Numbered from the stretch's first letter, positions 38,429-48,945 are shown. The stretch: 64,000 nucleotides of DNA from Vibrio hepatarius (GCF_001274785.1 NZ_LHPI01000006.1:158881-222880), one strand, 5' to 3'. The notes: generated by a model from the letters alone, not told the origin. Program-made: numbers and translations.

Positions 38429-38597
38429 ATTATACCAATCGTAGTAAATAACTGTTCATTCTAGCTTGTTAAAATACTCGATAACTGCGTTAAAATTTTT
38501 GATGGTAGAATAACTACTTATCGAAAAATTTTGCCTTGTTCTCAAGCATTTTTCCTACGCTATTTCTGACCATTTACTTACTGTGATTGGTATTAGA
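38429..38597. repeat. palindromic intergenic repeat (about 165 bp, MITE-like)
   Basis: The ends are inverted copies: ATACCAATC(G)TAGTAAAT at the left (from 38432) and, read on the minus strand, ATACCAATCACAGTAAGTAAAT at the right (to about 38595). Inside, TTAAAATTTTTGAT (about 38490-38504) pairs with ATCGAAAAATTTTGCC (about 38519-38535), so the whole unit can fold into one long hairpin. It resembles short repeats I recall as widespread in Vibrio genomes, but no second copy occurs in this window. It sits directly before mltC, whose promoter may lie within it. Confidence 0.75.
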
Positions 38598-38625
38598 GGA
38601 GCGATAGCATGGTATTGAGATATTT

Positions 38626-39762
38626 ATGAGAAAGTTAGCTTACTTGCTATTTGCTTTGACGCTAGTCGGATGCAGTCGAGAGTTCATCGAAGGCATGTAC
38701 GATGTCAATTACGAGCCTACCAACCGCTTTGCTCGCAACCTTGCCGAGTTACCCGGACAATTTGAGAAAGATACCGCGGCACTCGACGCGCTGATCGACA
38801 GTTTCTCCGGTAATATCGAAAAGCGTTGGGGCAAAAGTGAAGTCAAATTCGCCGGTAAGAGCAACTACGTTAAATACATTGATAACTACATGAGTCGCTC
38901 AGAGGTCAATTTTGATAAAGGCTTGATAACGATTGAAACCGTGTCGCCAACCGACCCGAAAGGCCACCTCAAAAATGCCATCATCACCACCCTACTGACG
39001 CCAGATGATCCTGCTCAGGTGGATTTGTTCTCCTCTAAAGATATTCGCTTGGAAGGCCAACCCTTCCTTTACCGTCAGGTCGTCGACCAAGACAGACAGC
39101 CAATTCAGTGGTCATGGCGCGCTAACCGTTTCGCCGACTACCTGATCGCCAACAAAATCAAAGTAAAAGACGTCGACTTTAAGAAAGCCTACTACGTCGA
39201 GATCCCAATGGTCGCGGAGCAGCTTGAGATCCGCAGTTATAAATACGCTGACATCGTGCGCCGCGCATCGAAGAAATACGATATTCCTGAAGACCTGATC
39301 TACGCGATCATCAAAACCGAAAGCAGCTTCAACCCTTATGCGGTGAGCTGGGCAAACGCTTATGGCCTAATGCAAGTTGTACCGAAAACCGCGGGACGTG
39401 ATGTATTTAAGCTGGTTAAAAAGCGTTCTGGTGAACCGACACCAAAGTACTTGTTTAACCCAGAGAACAATATCGATACAGGTACAGCCTATTTCTACAT
39501 TCTCAAAAACCGTTACCTGAGAGACGTGAACCATCCAACATCGCTTGAATACAGCATGATCTCGGCTTACAACGGTGGTACAGGTGGCGTATTGAACACC
39601 TTTAACCGTAAAGACCGAAAACGAGCGATGAGAGATTTGAACTCACTGCAACCCAATCAGGTTTATTGGGCACTCACCAAGAAGCATCCAAACGCAGAAG
39701 CACGCCGATACTTGGAAAAAGTGACTAATTACAAGAAGCAATTTAACCAAGGTAAGACTTAA
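38626..39762 (+). CDS. mltC: membrane-bound lytic murein transglycosylase C
   Basis: An outer-membrane lipoprotein that cleaves peptidoglycan strands to anhydro-muropeptides. The 378-residue protein has a lipoprotein signal with lipobox LVGC (Cys16), a DUF3393 N-terminal domain (about residues 30-190) and a C-terminal SLT domain with catalytic Glu in AIIKTESSFNPYAVS (near 226), AYGLMQVVPKTAG and AYNGGTGGVLNTF. The ribosome-binding site is weak (GAG ahead of the ATG). It directly follows the palindromic repeat. Its gene is followed by the first tRNA array. Confidence 0.95.
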   Translation: MRKLAYLLFALTLVGCSREFIEGMYDVNYEPTNRFARNLAELPGQFEKDTAALDALIDSFSGNIEKRWGKSEVKFAGKSNYVKYIDNYMSRSEVNFDKGLITIETVSPTDPKGHLKNAIITTLLTPDDPAQVDLFSSKDIRLEGQPFLYRQVVDQDRQPIQWSWRANRFADYLIANKIKVKDVDFKKAYYVEIPMVAEQLEIRSYKYADIVRRASKKYDIPEDLIYAIIKTESSFNPYAVSWANAYGLMQVVPKTAGRDVFKLVKKRSGEPTPKYLFNPENNIDTGTAYFYILKNRYLRDVNHPTSLEYSMISAYNGGTGGVLNTFNRKDRKRAMRDLNSLQPNQVYWALTKKHPNAEARRYLEKVTNYKKQFNQGKT

Positions 39763-39825
39763 GCGCCAAAAACGCCTAAATTATCGGCAGTTAACCACTT
39801 TTTTGAATTTTTTTCTAAAAACAAG

Positions 39826-39854
39826 TTGACGGCAAGACCGAAAATCCGTTTAAT
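39826..39854 (+). promoter_or_regulatory. promoter of tRNA array 1
   Basis: TTGACG (39826-39831), a 17-base spacer and TTTAAT (39849-39854), followed by a GC-rich discriminator (AGCGCTCCG). Such GC discriminators mark stringently controlled stable-RNA promoters. Confidence 0.85.
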
Positions 39855-39865
39855 AGCGCTCCGTC

Positions 39866-39941
39866 GCCCGGATAGCTCAGTCGGTAGAGCAGAGGATTGA
39901 AAATCCTCGTGTCGGTGGTTCGATTCCGCCTCCGGGCACCA
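39866..39941 (+). tRNA. tRNA-Phe (anticodon GAA)
   Basis: A 76-base cloverleaf including the encoded CCA. Acceptor GCCCGGA pairs with TCCGGGC; the anticodon stem-loop AGGATTGAAAATCCT gives GAA. First gene of array 1; identical to the first gene of array 2. Confidence 0.98.
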
Positions 39942-39996
39942 CAATTTCTTGATTGTTGGTGCTTTGCAACGAACAGTTAGTAAAAGAATAAAGTGT

Positions 39997-40072
<76 letters not shown>

Positions 40073-40079
40073 TTCTTTT

Positions 40080-40155
40080 GCCTCGATAGCTCAGTCGGTA
40101 GAGCAGAGGATTGAAAATCCTCGTGTCGGTGGTTCGATTCCGCCTCGAGGCACCA
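40080..40155 (+). tRNA. tRNA-Phe variant (anticodon GAA, altered acceptor stem)
   Basis: A 76-base cloverleaf equal to the other tRNA-Phe genes except in the acceptor stem, where GCCTCGA pairs with TCGAGGC instead of GCCCGGA with TCCGGGC. Two base pairs differ and both changes are compensated, so folding is kept. Only seven bases separate it from the preceding tRNA-Thr. Confidence 0.97.
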
Positions 40156-40195
40156 TTATTTGGTGCTTCACTTTGAAAGAAGTGACACAAATAAT

Positions 40196-40271
40196 TCCCC
40201 CTTAGTTCAGTTGGTAGAACGGCGGACTGTTAATCCGTATGTCGCAGGTTCGAGTCCCGCAGGGGGAGCCA
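40196..40271 (+). tRNA. tRNA-Asn (anticodon GTT)
   Basis: A 76-base cloverleaf with encoded CCA. Acceptor TCCCCCT pairs with AGGGGGA; anticodon loop CTGTTAA gives GTT. Last gene of array 1; identical copies occur at 42684 and 42881. Confidence 0.98.
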
Positions 40272-40277
40272 TATTAG

Positions 40278-40310
40278 AGAAAGCCTCATCACACGATGAG
40301 GCTTTTTCGT
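40278..40310 (+). terminator. terminator of tRNA array 1
   Basis: AAAGCCTCATC (40280-40290), ACAC loop, GATGAGGCTTT (40295-40305) then TTC. An identical hairpin ends array 2. Confidence 0.95.
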
Positions 40311-40607
40311 ATCTAATGATCCTGCTTTGCTCCAAAGTAATGTCTCAGCCGACAAGACAACGGTAAAAACTCTCTCTAATCTCCAGATAATTTTCACGCA
40401 TACTTCACACGATTCGCAGCGGTTACAAAAACAGTCGTGACTACAATCTCAGATCTCAATAAAAAATTCGCATATGACTTATTTCGAGGCAAGAATTAAA
40501 TCATCTGGTCATGCAAAAGTTGTAGTGGCAGCTTTACTTTATGCATACCGCGGAAGTCGCAGTAATCCATGCCCTACTCGATTACTACAATGTGAGAAGT
40601 AAAAACG
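40309..40607. other. 299-base region upstream of the chemoreceptor gene
   Basis: The first 43 bases repeat the sequence after array 2 (compare 40309-40351 with 42994-43036). The rest, AT-rich and without open frames, must hold the chemoreceptor promoter; I could not identify a sigma-28 or sigma-54 element with confidence. Confidence 0.5.
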
Positions 40608-42233
40608 ATGAAATTAAAAACACAAGCGTATTTGTTATCAGCAATTATTCTTGCCTCTTTGCTTGCGCTCACTGCATCCGGTCTATGGACCCTGCGCGTC
40701 GCGAGTAACTTGGACAACAAGGCTCGAGTCACCGAATTGTTCAACAGTGCCTACAGTATTCTGACCGAAGTGGAAAAGATGTCGCTCGACGGCACACTGG
40801 AAGAAAACGAAGCGAAAGCTCTCGCAACGCGATTACTGCGCAATAACATCTACAAAGACAATGAGTACGTTTACGTCGCTGACGAGAACATGACCTTTGT
40901 CGCCACACCACTCGATCCTCAGTTGCACGGCACCAGCTTTAATGACTTTAAAGACGGTGACGGCAATAGTGTGGGTCAACTTATTCAGAAGGTACTCGGA
41001 AATTCGACTGGAAAACTAATCGAATACACTTGGACCCAGAAACAAGCTGACGGCTCTATCGAAGACAAACTCTCCATCGCCCAGCGTACGCCGGTATGGG
41101 GCTGGGTTGTCGGCACCGGTATCGGTTTCAATGAAGTCAACGCGCGCTTTTGGTCAACAGCACAATGGAAACTTGCGATGTGTTTCATTATCGCGAGCGC
41201 GATATTAGCGGTCTTGATTTTCTCTATCCGCCGCATGCTAAATCTGCTCGGTGGCGAGCCACAAGATGTGCGTAATGCGGTTCAGTCAGTAGCACAAGGC
41301 AACATTCAAGCAAGCTTTGCCCAGCCAGCACCGGCAGGCAGTATCTATGAAGCGGTACAGAACATGAGCCAATCGCTCGCCCAATTGGTATCGAACCTTG
41401 ATAGTTCAATGCACGCACTACGCAACGAGCTATCTCACGTGGAGCATCGCTCAGCAAGCATTAGCCAGTTGACCGACTATCAGCAACAATCGACCGAGAT
41501 GATCGCGACGGCGATGACTGAAATGGCCTCTTCTGCTAACAACGTCGCCGATTCTGCGCGTAACACAGCACAAAACACCGATGAAGCTGATAAACAGTCA
41601 CAACATACTCAACAGCTGATCCACAGTACGGTAGACAACATTCAGGGGTTGGCAGGTGAGCTTAATGCTGCAAGCCAAGCCGTCGCTAACCTCGATAACG
41701 ATGTGAACAATATCGTCAAAGTATTAGATGTGATTGGTGATATCGCAGAGCAGACTAACTTGTTAGCACTTAACGCCGCCATCGAAGCTGCGCGCGCCGG
41801 CGAACAAGGTCGTGGATTTGCGGTTGTCGCGGATGAGGTTCGTAACCTCGCAGGTCGAACCCAAGACAGCACCAAAGAGATCCAGCAAATGATCACCAAC
41901 TTGCAAGCCGGCTCTCGCAACGCGATCAGCACCATGCAAGTGTGTGCCGAAACCAGTGAAAGCACAGTAATTGAATCGCAGAACGCATCTGAGGCACTAA
42001 AACAGGTCGTGTTTGCTCTGGAAACAATCAGCCAAATGAGCCATCAAATTGCCACCGCAGCGGCCGAGCAGACACAAGTGAGTGACGATATTTCACAGCG
42101 AATCAACATGATTGAAGAGAGCGGCACCAAGCTGAGCAACGTTGTTGTTGAGAGTCACAACAGCACGCAATCCTTGACTCATATGGCGAATGAGCTTGAA
42201 AACTGGTTAAGCAAGTTTACGGTTAAGCAGTAA
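40608..42233 (+). CDS. methyl-accepting chemotaxis protein with a periplasmic Cache domain
   Basis: A 541-residue chemoreceptor. Membrane helices at about residues 8-28 and 190-210 flank a periplasmic domain of the single-Cache type ([51 protein letters not shown]), which commonly senses small carboxylates. A HAMP-like linker ([20 protein letters not shown]) leads to the cytoplasmic signalling domain with the hairpin tip [23 protein letters not shown] region near residue 380. No C-terminal CheR-binding pentapeptide is present. It is one gene sitting between two tRNA arrays. The ligand is unknown. Confidence 0.92.
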   Translation: MKLKTQAYLLSAIILASLLALTASGLWTLRVASNLDNKARVTELFNSAYSILTEVEKMSLDGTLEENEAKALATRLLRNNIYKDNEYVYVADENMTFVATPLDPQLHGTSFNDFKDGDGNSVGQLIQKVLGNSTGKLIEYTWTQKQADGSIEDKLSIAQRTPVWGWVVGTGIGFNEVNARFWSTAQWKLAMCFIIASAILAVLIFSIRRMLNLLGGEPQDVRNAVQSVAQGNIQASFAQPAPAGSIYEAVQNMSQSLAQLVSNLDSSMHALRNELSHVEHRSASISQLTDYQQQSTEMIATAMTEMASSANNVADSARNTAQNTDEADKQSQHTQQLIHSTVDNIQGLAGELNAASQAVANLDNDVNNIVKVLDVIGDIAEQTNLLALNAAIEAARAGEQGRGFAVVADEVRNLAGRTQDSTKEIQQMITNLQAGSRNAISTMQVCAETSESTVIESQNASEALKQVVFALETISQMSHQIATAAAEQTQVSDDISQRINMIEESGTKLSNVVVESHNSTQSLTHMANELENWLSKFTVKQ

Positions 42234-42250
42234 TTAGTCTCTTAAACAAT

Positions 42251-42281
42251 AAAAAGCACGCTTAAAGGCGTGCTTTTTTCC
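42251..42281 (+). terminator. chemoreceptor gene terminator
   Basis: AAAGCACGC (42253-42261) pairs with GCGTGCTTT (42268-42276), followed by TTT. Confidence 0.92.
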
Positions 42282-42415
42282 GATCAAAGTTAAACTATTC
42301 CTGTGTTTGTACGTATAACTTCTATTGCTCTCTATACACTTCCTCGCCAAAATGAGCAAAAACAGCCCACTAAGTATAGAAAAACATCAAACGATATTTT
42401 TTTTGCATTTTAGTG

Positions 42416-42444
42416 TTGACCTTAAACACGAAAAGCCGTTTAAT
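42416..42444 (+). promoter_or_regulatory. promoter of tRNA array 2
   Basis: TTGACC (42416-42421), 17-base spacer, TTTAAT (42439-42444). Aligned with the array 1 promoter, the sequence GAAAANCCGTTTAATA is shared, so the promoter was part of the duplication. Confidence 0.85.
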
Positions 42445-42454
42445 ACACCTCGTC

Positions 42455-42530
42455 GCCCGGATAGCTCAGTCGGTAGAGCAGAGGATTGAAAATCCTCGTG
42501 TCGGTGGTTCGATTCCGCCTCCGGGCACCA
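42455..42530 (+). tRNA. tRNA-Phe (anticodon GAA)
   Basis: A 76-base cloverleaf with acceptor GCCCGGA and anticodon loop TTGAAAA; identical to the tRNA-Phe at 39866. First gene of array 2. Confidence 0.98.
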
Positions 42531-42584
42531 CAATTTCTTAATTGTTGGTGCTTTGCACGAACAATAGTAAAAAGAATAAAGTGT

Positions 42585-42660
<76 letters not shown>

Positions 42661-42683
42661 TTCATTCTTGTTTGAAAGATAAT

Positions 42684-42759
42684 TCCCCCTTAGTTCAGTT
42701 GGTAGAACGGCGGACTGTTAATCCGTATGTCGCAGGTTCGAGTCCCGCAGGGGGAGCCA
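42684..42759 (+). tRNA. tRNA-Asn (anticodon GTT)
   Basis: A 76-base cloverleaf with acceptor TCCCCCT and anticodon GTT. Identical to 40196. Separated from the next gene by 40 bases. Confidence 0.98.
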
Positions 42760-42799
42760 CTTTCAGTCAATAAGCTTTTAGCTTGTTGATGATAAAGGC

Positions 42800-42875
<76 letters not shown>

Positions 42876-42880
42876 CCTTT

Positions 42881-42956
42881 TCCCCCTTAGTTCAGTTGGT
42901 AGAACGGCGGACTGTTAATCCGTATGTCGCAGGTTCGAGTCCCGCAGGGGGAGCCA
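42881..42956 (+). tRNA. tRNA-Asn (anticodon GTT)
   Basis: A 76-base cloverleaf, third copy of tRNA-Asn in the window, five bases after tRNA-Thr. Its downstream 80 bases match those after the array 1 tRNA-Asn. Confidence 0.98.
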
Positions 42957-42962
42957 TATTAG

Positions 42963-42993
42963 AGAAAGCCTCATCACACGATGAGGCTTTTTC
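42963..42993 (+). terminator. terminator of tRNA array 2
   Basis: AAAGCCTCATC (42965-42975), ACAC, GATGAGGCTTT (42980-42990), TTC. Same as the terminator of array 1. Confidence 0.95.
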
Positions 42994-43039
42994 GCATCTA
43001 ATGCTCCTGCTTTGTTCCAAAGCAATGTCTCAGCCGAAA

Positions 43040-43112
43040 CGTCGGGCCGCATTGAGTCCTGCAGAGCTAGACATATTAGAAAAACTTCATCATTTGATAA
43101 GGCTTTTTCGTA
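43040..43112 (+). pseudogene. decayed tRNA-Asn 3' end plus decayed terminator
   Basis: TTGAGTCCTGCAG ... GACATATTAGA (43054-43080) aligns with TTCGAGTCCCGCAG ... GCCATATTAGA, the T-arm, acceptor and flank of the tRNA-Asn genes. It is followed by AAAACTTCATCATTTGATAA and GGCTTTTTCGTATCT (about 43081-43115), a mutated copy of the array terminator and its tail. The 5' half of the tRNA is not recognisable. I read this as the remnant of a third array end. Confidence 0.6.
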
Positions 43113-43235
43113 TCTGCCCTACTCTCATTTCGCTCTTGTCATCGTTGTAAGCCACTAGTTTGCTTGGAAGCATATTCCCCCTAGCAATGCCCTTCATGCG
43201 CCCAAAATAACTTACAGAGCGCGTATAACAGGCAC

Positions 43236-43266
43236 AAAAAAGCGTGCGACCTGCGCACGCTTTTCA
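43236..43266 (-). terminator. plsC terminator
   Basis: AAAAGCGTGCG (43238-43248) pairs with CGCACGCTTTT (43254-43264); the minus strand continues TTGTGCC after the T run. Confidence 0.92.
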
Positions 43267-43291
43267 AGATAAGTTGTTATTAGCTTTGTCG

Positions 43292-44020
43292 TTACTTAGC
43301 TTGGTTTAGCTGCTTAACTTCTGCATCTAACTCTTCTAATTTGGCTTTCATTTGATCACGGCAGATGTTTGCTAGTTCACGAACTTGCTCTTTGCGATAA
43401 CCTTCTGTACTCACCGGTGGCAGCATCTCAACAATCACATGACCGTTGTTCCAGCGGTTAAACTTAATGTCACTAGTCGTGCTACACACAATAGGAATAA
43501 TTGGTAACTCAGCACCGATTGCCGCGTGAAACGCGCCCGTTTTAAATGGCATTAAGCCACGACCACGAGAGCGTGTCCCTTCTGGGAACATCCAAACTGA
43601 TACGTCACTTTGTTTAAGGTTATCTACGACTTGGTCAATCGTGCCTTTCGCTTTCGAACGGTTACCACGGTCGATAAGGATGTTACCTGTCAGCCAGTAC
43701 AGTTGCCCAAACAAAGGCATCCAAGCTAGGCTCTTTTTACCAACTGTCACCACTTTTGGGGTCACCGCAGAAGAAACGGTAAACAAGTCCCAGTTATTCT
43801 GGTGGTTAGCGATGTAGACATGCTGGCCACGGTTGTACGCATCTTCTGGAATACGCAGTTCTAGCTTGATGCCGAATACACGAGACATTTTGCCAAATAG
43901 TCGACCAAAGGTGAAAACATGCTTAGGGTTACGTGGGCTAAGTAGGCAGTAGCCACAGCCAAACACAAACATAACAATTGCAAACACAGCAACTGCTAGT
44001 ACACGTAATAGTGCAATCAT
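43292..44020 (-). CDS. plsC: 1-acyl-sn-glycerol-3-phosphate acyltransferase
   Basis: Makes phosphatidic acid from lysophosphatidic acid at the inner membrane. The 242-residue protein has an N-terminal membrane helix (about residues 3-25), the HX4D motif NHQNNWD (near 72-78), the substrate motif FPEGTRSRG near 145 and LPIIPIVCS near 172. It is a single gene with its own terminator, downstream of murA on the same strand. Confidence 0.93.
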   Translation of the reverse strand: MIALLRVLAVAVFAIVMFVFGCGYCLLSPRNPKHVFTFGRLFGKMSRVFGIKLELRIPEDAYNRGQHVYIANHQNNWDLFTVSSAVTPKVVTVGKKSLAWMPLFGQLYWLTGNILIDRGNRSKAKGTIDQVVDNLKQSDVSVWMFPEGTRSRGRGLMPFKTGAFHAAIGAELPIIPIVCSTTSDIKFNRWNNGHVIVEMLPPVSTEGYRKEQVRELANICRDQMKAKLEELDAEVKQLNQAK

Positions 44021-44087
44021 TGTTGTTCTCCGAGAACACGGTGAGTCAAAAATTATTTGCCATGACTCTAACTGATCTAATGTTCAT

Positions 44088-44118
44088 AAAAAAGCCGAAA
44101 CTTGCGTTTCGGCTTACA
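44088..44118 (-). terminator. murA terminator
   Basis: AAGCCGAAAC (44092-44101) pairs with GTTTCGGCTT (44106-44115); on the minus strand a TTTTTTATG tail follows. Ends the mla-ibaG-murA unit. Confidence 0.93.
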
Positions 44119-44139
44119 AATGTTAGCTGAAGGCTAATT

Positions 44140-45408
<1,269 letters not shown>

Positions 45409-45663
45409 TTACAGTGACATCAACTTCTTATCACGAGCCCACTCATCAGGAGTGTAAGCTTTGATTGATACCGCATGAATGTCATTTCTTTTGATGTAAT
45501 CCATCAGAGGAGCGTAAATCATTTGTTGTTTCTTAACGCGGCTCATTCCTTCGAAACAAGCATCAACAGCGACCACCTCGTAGTGGCTACCTTCGCCTTT
45601 CACGTGTAGCTCTTCTAGGTTTAGTTCTTGTTCTAAAATCTGTTGTACTTTTGCGCTGTCCAC
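45409..45663 (-). CDS. ibaG: BolA-family protein IbaG
   Basis: An 84-residue BolA-like protein, same length as E. coli IbaG, that partners with monothiol glutaredoxin in iron-sulfur handling and is linked to acid response. It starts with GTG ([18 protein letters not shown]) after [26 protein letters not shown] carries the conserved region and [13 protein letters not shown] the C-terminal strand. Placed between mlaB and murA as in E. coli. Confidence 0.95.
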   Translation of the reverse strand: MDSAKVQQILEQELNLEELHVKGEGSHYEVVAVDACFEGMSRVKKQQMIYAPLMDYIKRNDIHAVSIKAYTPDEWARDKKLMSL

Positions 45664-45676
45664 AATTCACCCCTGT

Positions 45677-45985
45677 TTAATTCTTTAAATGCCCGCCAAG
45701 ATACTCTTCGACATTACTAAGCTGAAATAGCGTTTTCAGTTGTTTTGGCACGAAGCTGAGCATTATATGACAGTTTTGCTTTTTTGCATGCTCTATTAAA
45801 TGAATTAACAGTACCATACCCGCAGAATCAACACGTTTAACCTGCTCCATATTCACCTCGATGCGTGAGGATTCAGGTTGCCATTGTTGTACTGCCTGCC
45901 ATATTTTCGGCACTGAGTCGCGGTTCAGCGAACCGGTGATCAGGTAGCTATCGTCTGACTGCTTTTGCCATTGCGAGTCTGTCAT
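45677..45985 (-). CDS. mlaB: MlaB, STAS-domain subunit of the phospholipid transport system
   Basis: A 102-residue cytoplasmic STAS protein that binds and stabilises MlaF in the MlaFEDB inner-membrane complex. The STAS core is visible (RIEVNMEQVKRVDSAGMVLL near residue 38, with the conserved Asp-Ser). Its ATG overlaps the mlaC stop (ATGA), so translation is coupled. Confidence 0.93.
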   Translation of the reverse strand: MTDSQWQKQSDDSYLITGSLNRDSVPKIWQAVQQWQPESSRIEVNMEQVKRVDSAGMVLLIHLIEHAKKQNCHIMLSFVPKQLKTLFQLSNVEEYLGGHLKN

Positions 45986-46623
45986 TGCGCTGGGCTCTCA
46001 AACTGGATTGGCTTGGCTGCAAGCTCTTTCAGGTCTTTCGCCACGGCTGAAATGCCTTCTTGGCGCAGTTTTCCGTTCCACTCAGATTGTTTGCTTGATA
46101 GTAGGCTGATGCCTTCCGCAATCATGTCAAACGCTTCCCACTCACCAGAGCGTTTATCCTTACGCAGCTTAAATTCCAGCTTGATGTTTGGTCGCGGCGA
46201 ATCAATGATTTCCACTTTGATCCCCGTAATCGACTTTGACGGGTCCAGTTTTGGCTCAGGACCAAACTGAATTTCTTGGTCGCTGTACTTCGTCAAAACT
46301 TGAGCGTAAGAGCTGATCAAATAACTACGAAACGCTTCGATAAACTCCGCAACATCTTCGCGCTTAGCGCCTTTTAGATTGGTACCCAGTAGCTTTAATG
46401 CCGCGTACTTGTCGTTGACATAAGGCATCAATTCTTCTTCAACCACAACCTTCAGGTAGTCTGGGTTTTGCTGAATCTTAGGTTGCTCTGCCTTCAAACG
46501 GCTAAACGCTTTTTCCGACACCTGTTTCATCATTTCATACGGCTGAGTTTTATCTACTTCTGCCGCTATCACCTGAAATGAAAAAAAGACTGAAACAAGA
46601 GTAAGTACTAACTTTTTCAACAT
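45982..46623 (-). CDS. mlaC: MlaC, periplasmic phospholipid carrier
   Basis: A 213-residue soluble protein that ferries phospholipid between outer-membrane MlaA and inner-membrane MlaD. Signal peptide at residues 1-20 (MLKKLVLTLVSVFFSFQVIA). The lipid-binding Tol-Tol-Ttg2 domain runs to the C-terminus (YLKVVVEEELMPYVNDKYAA; FDMIAEGISLLSSKQSEW). mlaA itself is not in this window. Confidence 0.96.
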   Translation of the reverse strand: MLKKLVLTLVSVFFSFQVIAAEVDKTQPYEMMKQVSEKAFSRLKAEQPKIQQNPDYLKVVVEEELMPYVNDKYAALKLLGTNLKGAKREDVAEFIEAFRSYLISSYAQVLTKYSDQEIQFGPEPKLDPSKSITGIKVEIIDSPRPNIKLEFKLRKDKRSGEWEAFDMIAEGISLLSSKQSEWNGKLRQEGISAVAKDLKELAAKPIQFESPAQ

Positions 46624-46632
46624 ACTATCCGC

Positions 46633-47115
46633 CTATTCACTCGCTGAGTCGCCGCCAACGCTATACAGCACTTGACCAATCAAATCTTCTAAAACCATTG
46701 CTGATTTGGTGTCTTCGATAAAATCACCGTCCACCAGCATCTGTTCATCTTCAAACACGAAGCCTGGTGTCAGCCCGATGTATTGTTCACCAATCAAACC
46801 GGATGTCAGGATCTTCACGCTCGACGTTTCTGGGAACTGGTTGTAATCACTGTTGATTGACATCGTCACAACAGGCAATAGCGACTCAGTGTCTAAACCG
46901 ATTTCAGTCACTCGGCCAATCACAACGCCACCCACCTTCACTGGTGAACGAACTTTAAGACTGCCGATATTGTCGAATTCTGCCTTTAGAGTGTAAGTAT
47001 CGTTGGAGCCGAAGCCTTTAACGTCAGCGACTTGAAAAATCATTACTAGAATTGCGCAAATTCCAGCAAGAACAAAGCTACCTACCCAAAGTTCTATTTT
47101 TCTTGTTTGTTGCAT
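46633..47115 (-). CDS. mlaD: MlaD, MCE-domain phospholipid-binding subunit
   Basis: A 160-residue inner-membrane protein that forms the hexameric MCE ring of the transporter. One N-terminal membrane helix (about residues 8-27) precedes the MCE domain (TLKAEFDNIGSLKVRSPVKV; GGVVIGRVTEIGLD). E. coli MlaD has 183 residues, so the C-terminal tail here is shorter. It starts three bases after the mlaE stop. Confidence 0.95.
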   Translation of the reverse strand: MQQTRKIELWVGSFVLAGICAILVMIFQVADVKGFGSNDTYTLKAEFDNIGSLKVRSPVKVGGVVIGRVTEIGLDTESLLPVVTMSINSDYNQFPETSSVKILTSGLIGEQYIGLTPGFVFEDEQMLVDGDFIEDTKSAMVLEDLIGQVLYSVGGDSASE

Positions 47116-47117
47116 GC

Positions 47118-47909
47118 TTAGTTCCCAAACATCAGTGCGGTGAGTACAAAGTCGAGACCCAGTACTGCCAGTGAAGAGTGTACAACAGTGCGAGTCGTCG
47201 CTCGGCTGATTCCAGCCGAAGTCGGAGTCGCATCGTATCCATTAAATAACGCAATCCAAGTTACCGTGATAGCAAACACCAAGGCCTTAACCATGCTATT
47301 ACCGATATCTTGACCTAATTCGACAGAGGCTTGCATCGCAGACCAGAAGCTGCCGTGGTCGATTCCTTTCCAATCAACCCCGACGAGTTGGCCGCCCCAG
47401 ATGCCGACCGCCATAAAGATCATTGCCAGCAACGGCATCGAGATAACCCCAGCCCAAAAACGCGGCGCAATCACACGTTTAAGTGGGTCTACGGCCATCA
47501 TTTCCATGCTAGAAAGTTGCTCGGTGGCTTTCATCAAACCGATTTCCGCGGTCAATGCAGAACCAGCACGGCCAGCAAACAATAGTGCCGTAACCACAGG
47601 GCCCAGTTCACGCAGTAACGACAATGCCACCATTTGGCCTAATGCGCCTTCCGCGCCGAAGTCGACCAGAATGACGTAGCCTTGCAAGCTGAGCACCATA
47701 CCAATAAACAATCCCGACAAGACGATAATGATCAGTGACTGCACACCCACGCTATAAAGCTGTTTAACCAGCAGCGGGAAGTTTTGTATCGGCTTCGGTC
47801 GCGTAACAATAGCGCCAAACAGCATCAAGCTGGCGCGACCAAACGATTCGAGCACCGATAAGGCGCGACGTCCGCTTCCAGCGACGAAATTTGCAATATC
47901 AGCCATCAT
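47118..47909 (-). CDS. mlaE: MlaE, permease of the phospholipid transporter
   Basis: A 263-residue integral membrane subunit with about five to six helices. The MlaE-family loop [26 protein letters not shown] (seen in part near residue 95) and [15 protein letters not shown] follow the first helices. Translation is coupled to mlaF by an ATGA overlap. A second ATG one codon in is a possible alternative start. Confidence 0.96.
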   Translation of the reverse strand: MMADIANFVAGSGRRALSVLESFGRASLMLFGAIVTRPKPIQNFPLLVKQLYSVGVQSLIIIVLSGLFIGMVLSLQGYVILVDFGAEGALGQMVALSLLRELGPVVTALLFAGRAGSALTAEIGLMKATEQLSSMEMMAVDPLKRVIAPRFWAGVISMPLLAMIFMAVGIWGGQLVGVDWKGIDHGSFWSAMQASVELGQDIGNSMVKALVFAITVTWIALFNGYDATPTSAGISRATTRTVVHSSLAVLGLDFVLTALMFGN

Positions 47910-48703
47910 TGAAACAACTCCGCACCAATCGGCTTCGCTGGATATCTAAATGGAACCGGGCCATCCGCTTTACCTTTAAGAAATTGTTGAACCTGAGGGT
48001 TAGGATTAGTTCGAATCTCATCTGGAGAACCACAGGCAATCACTTTACCGTCCGCCAGAATGTAGACCCAATCAGCAATGCTCATCACTTCAGGCACGTC
48101 GTGGGATACGACAATTGACGTAACCCCCAGCGCTTGGTTGAGGTTACGAATCAACTCCACCAGCACACCCATTGTAATCGGGTCTTGGCCGACAAACGGC
48201 TCGTCATACATGATTAAATCAGGGTCAAGAGCAATCGCGCGAGCAAGCGCAGCACGGCGAGCCATACCACCAGAGAGTTCACTCGGCATTAGTTCTGCAG
48301 CGCCACGTAAGCCAACCGCTTCTAATTTAAGTAGCACCAGAGTGCGGATCAGCGTTTCGTCTAATTGAGTATGCTCGCGAAGAGGGAAAGCGACGTTATC
48401 AAAAACGTTCAGGTCGGTAAAAAGTGCCCCTGACTGGAACAGCATGCTCATCTTTTTACGTTCAGTGTAGAGTTGTTTGCGGCTTAATCTTGGGATGTCT
48501 TTACCGTCAAACCAAATATTGCCTGATTCAGGAGCGATCTGCCCACCAATCAGACGCAATAACGTGGTCTTGCCTATCCCTGACGGGCCCATGATTGCGG
48601 TCACTTTTCCTTTGGGCACGTGCAAGCTGATATTATCAAATATCTTGCGCTCCCCGCGGGAGAACGTTAACTGCTCAACAGTTACTAGGTCGTCTGATGT
48701 CAT
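47906..48703 (-). CDS. mlaF: MlaF, ATPase of the phospholipid transporter
   Basis: A 265-residue ABC ATPase driving retrograde or anterograde phospholipid movement to keep the outer membrane asymmetric. Walker [11 protein letters not shown] near residue 39, Q-loop LFQSGALF, signature LSGGMARR near 143 and Walker [16 protein letters not shown] are intact. First gene of the mlaFEDCB-ibaG-murA unit, divergent from yrbG with about 240 bases between starts. Confidence 0.97.
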   Translation of the reverse strand: MTSDDLVTVEQLTFSRGERKIFDNISLHVPKGKVTAIMGPSGIGKTTLLRLIGGQIAPESGNIWFDGKDIPRLSRKQLYTERKKMSMLFQSGALFTDLNVFDNVAFPLREHTQLDETLIRTLVLLKLEAVGLRGAAELMPSELSGGMARRAALARAIALDPDLIMYDEPFVGQDPITMGVLVELIRNLNQALGVTSIVVSHDVPEVMSIADWVYILADGKVIACGSPDEIRTNPNPQVQQFLKGKADGPVPFRYPAKPIGAELFQ

Positions 48704-48945
48704 CGCAAACTCTTATTCGTTCTCTATGAATGGGCAATCATAAGCAGATTCATTTTGAATTAAAAGCACTGTTCGATTAATTGTGATTATATAAATAAAG
48801 CTTAATTCATTTTCCTCAGCCATAAGACAAAGATTTGAATCGCATCATTGGTTAACAATTTATTCGATCAACCGCTTCCCTTTTATAGGCCAAAGCGTCA
48901 AAATTGACGGTTAAATTCTTTCAATTGTCTAAATTAGGATGTGTC

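Noticed and set aside
40309..40607. Sigma-54 promoter for the chemoreceptor (TGGCAG near 40528)
   Set aside because: The GC element does not fall at the required distance from GG.
42896..43150. 84-codon frame over tRNA-Asn and its flank
   Set aside because: It reads through a tRNA gene and terminator; not coding.
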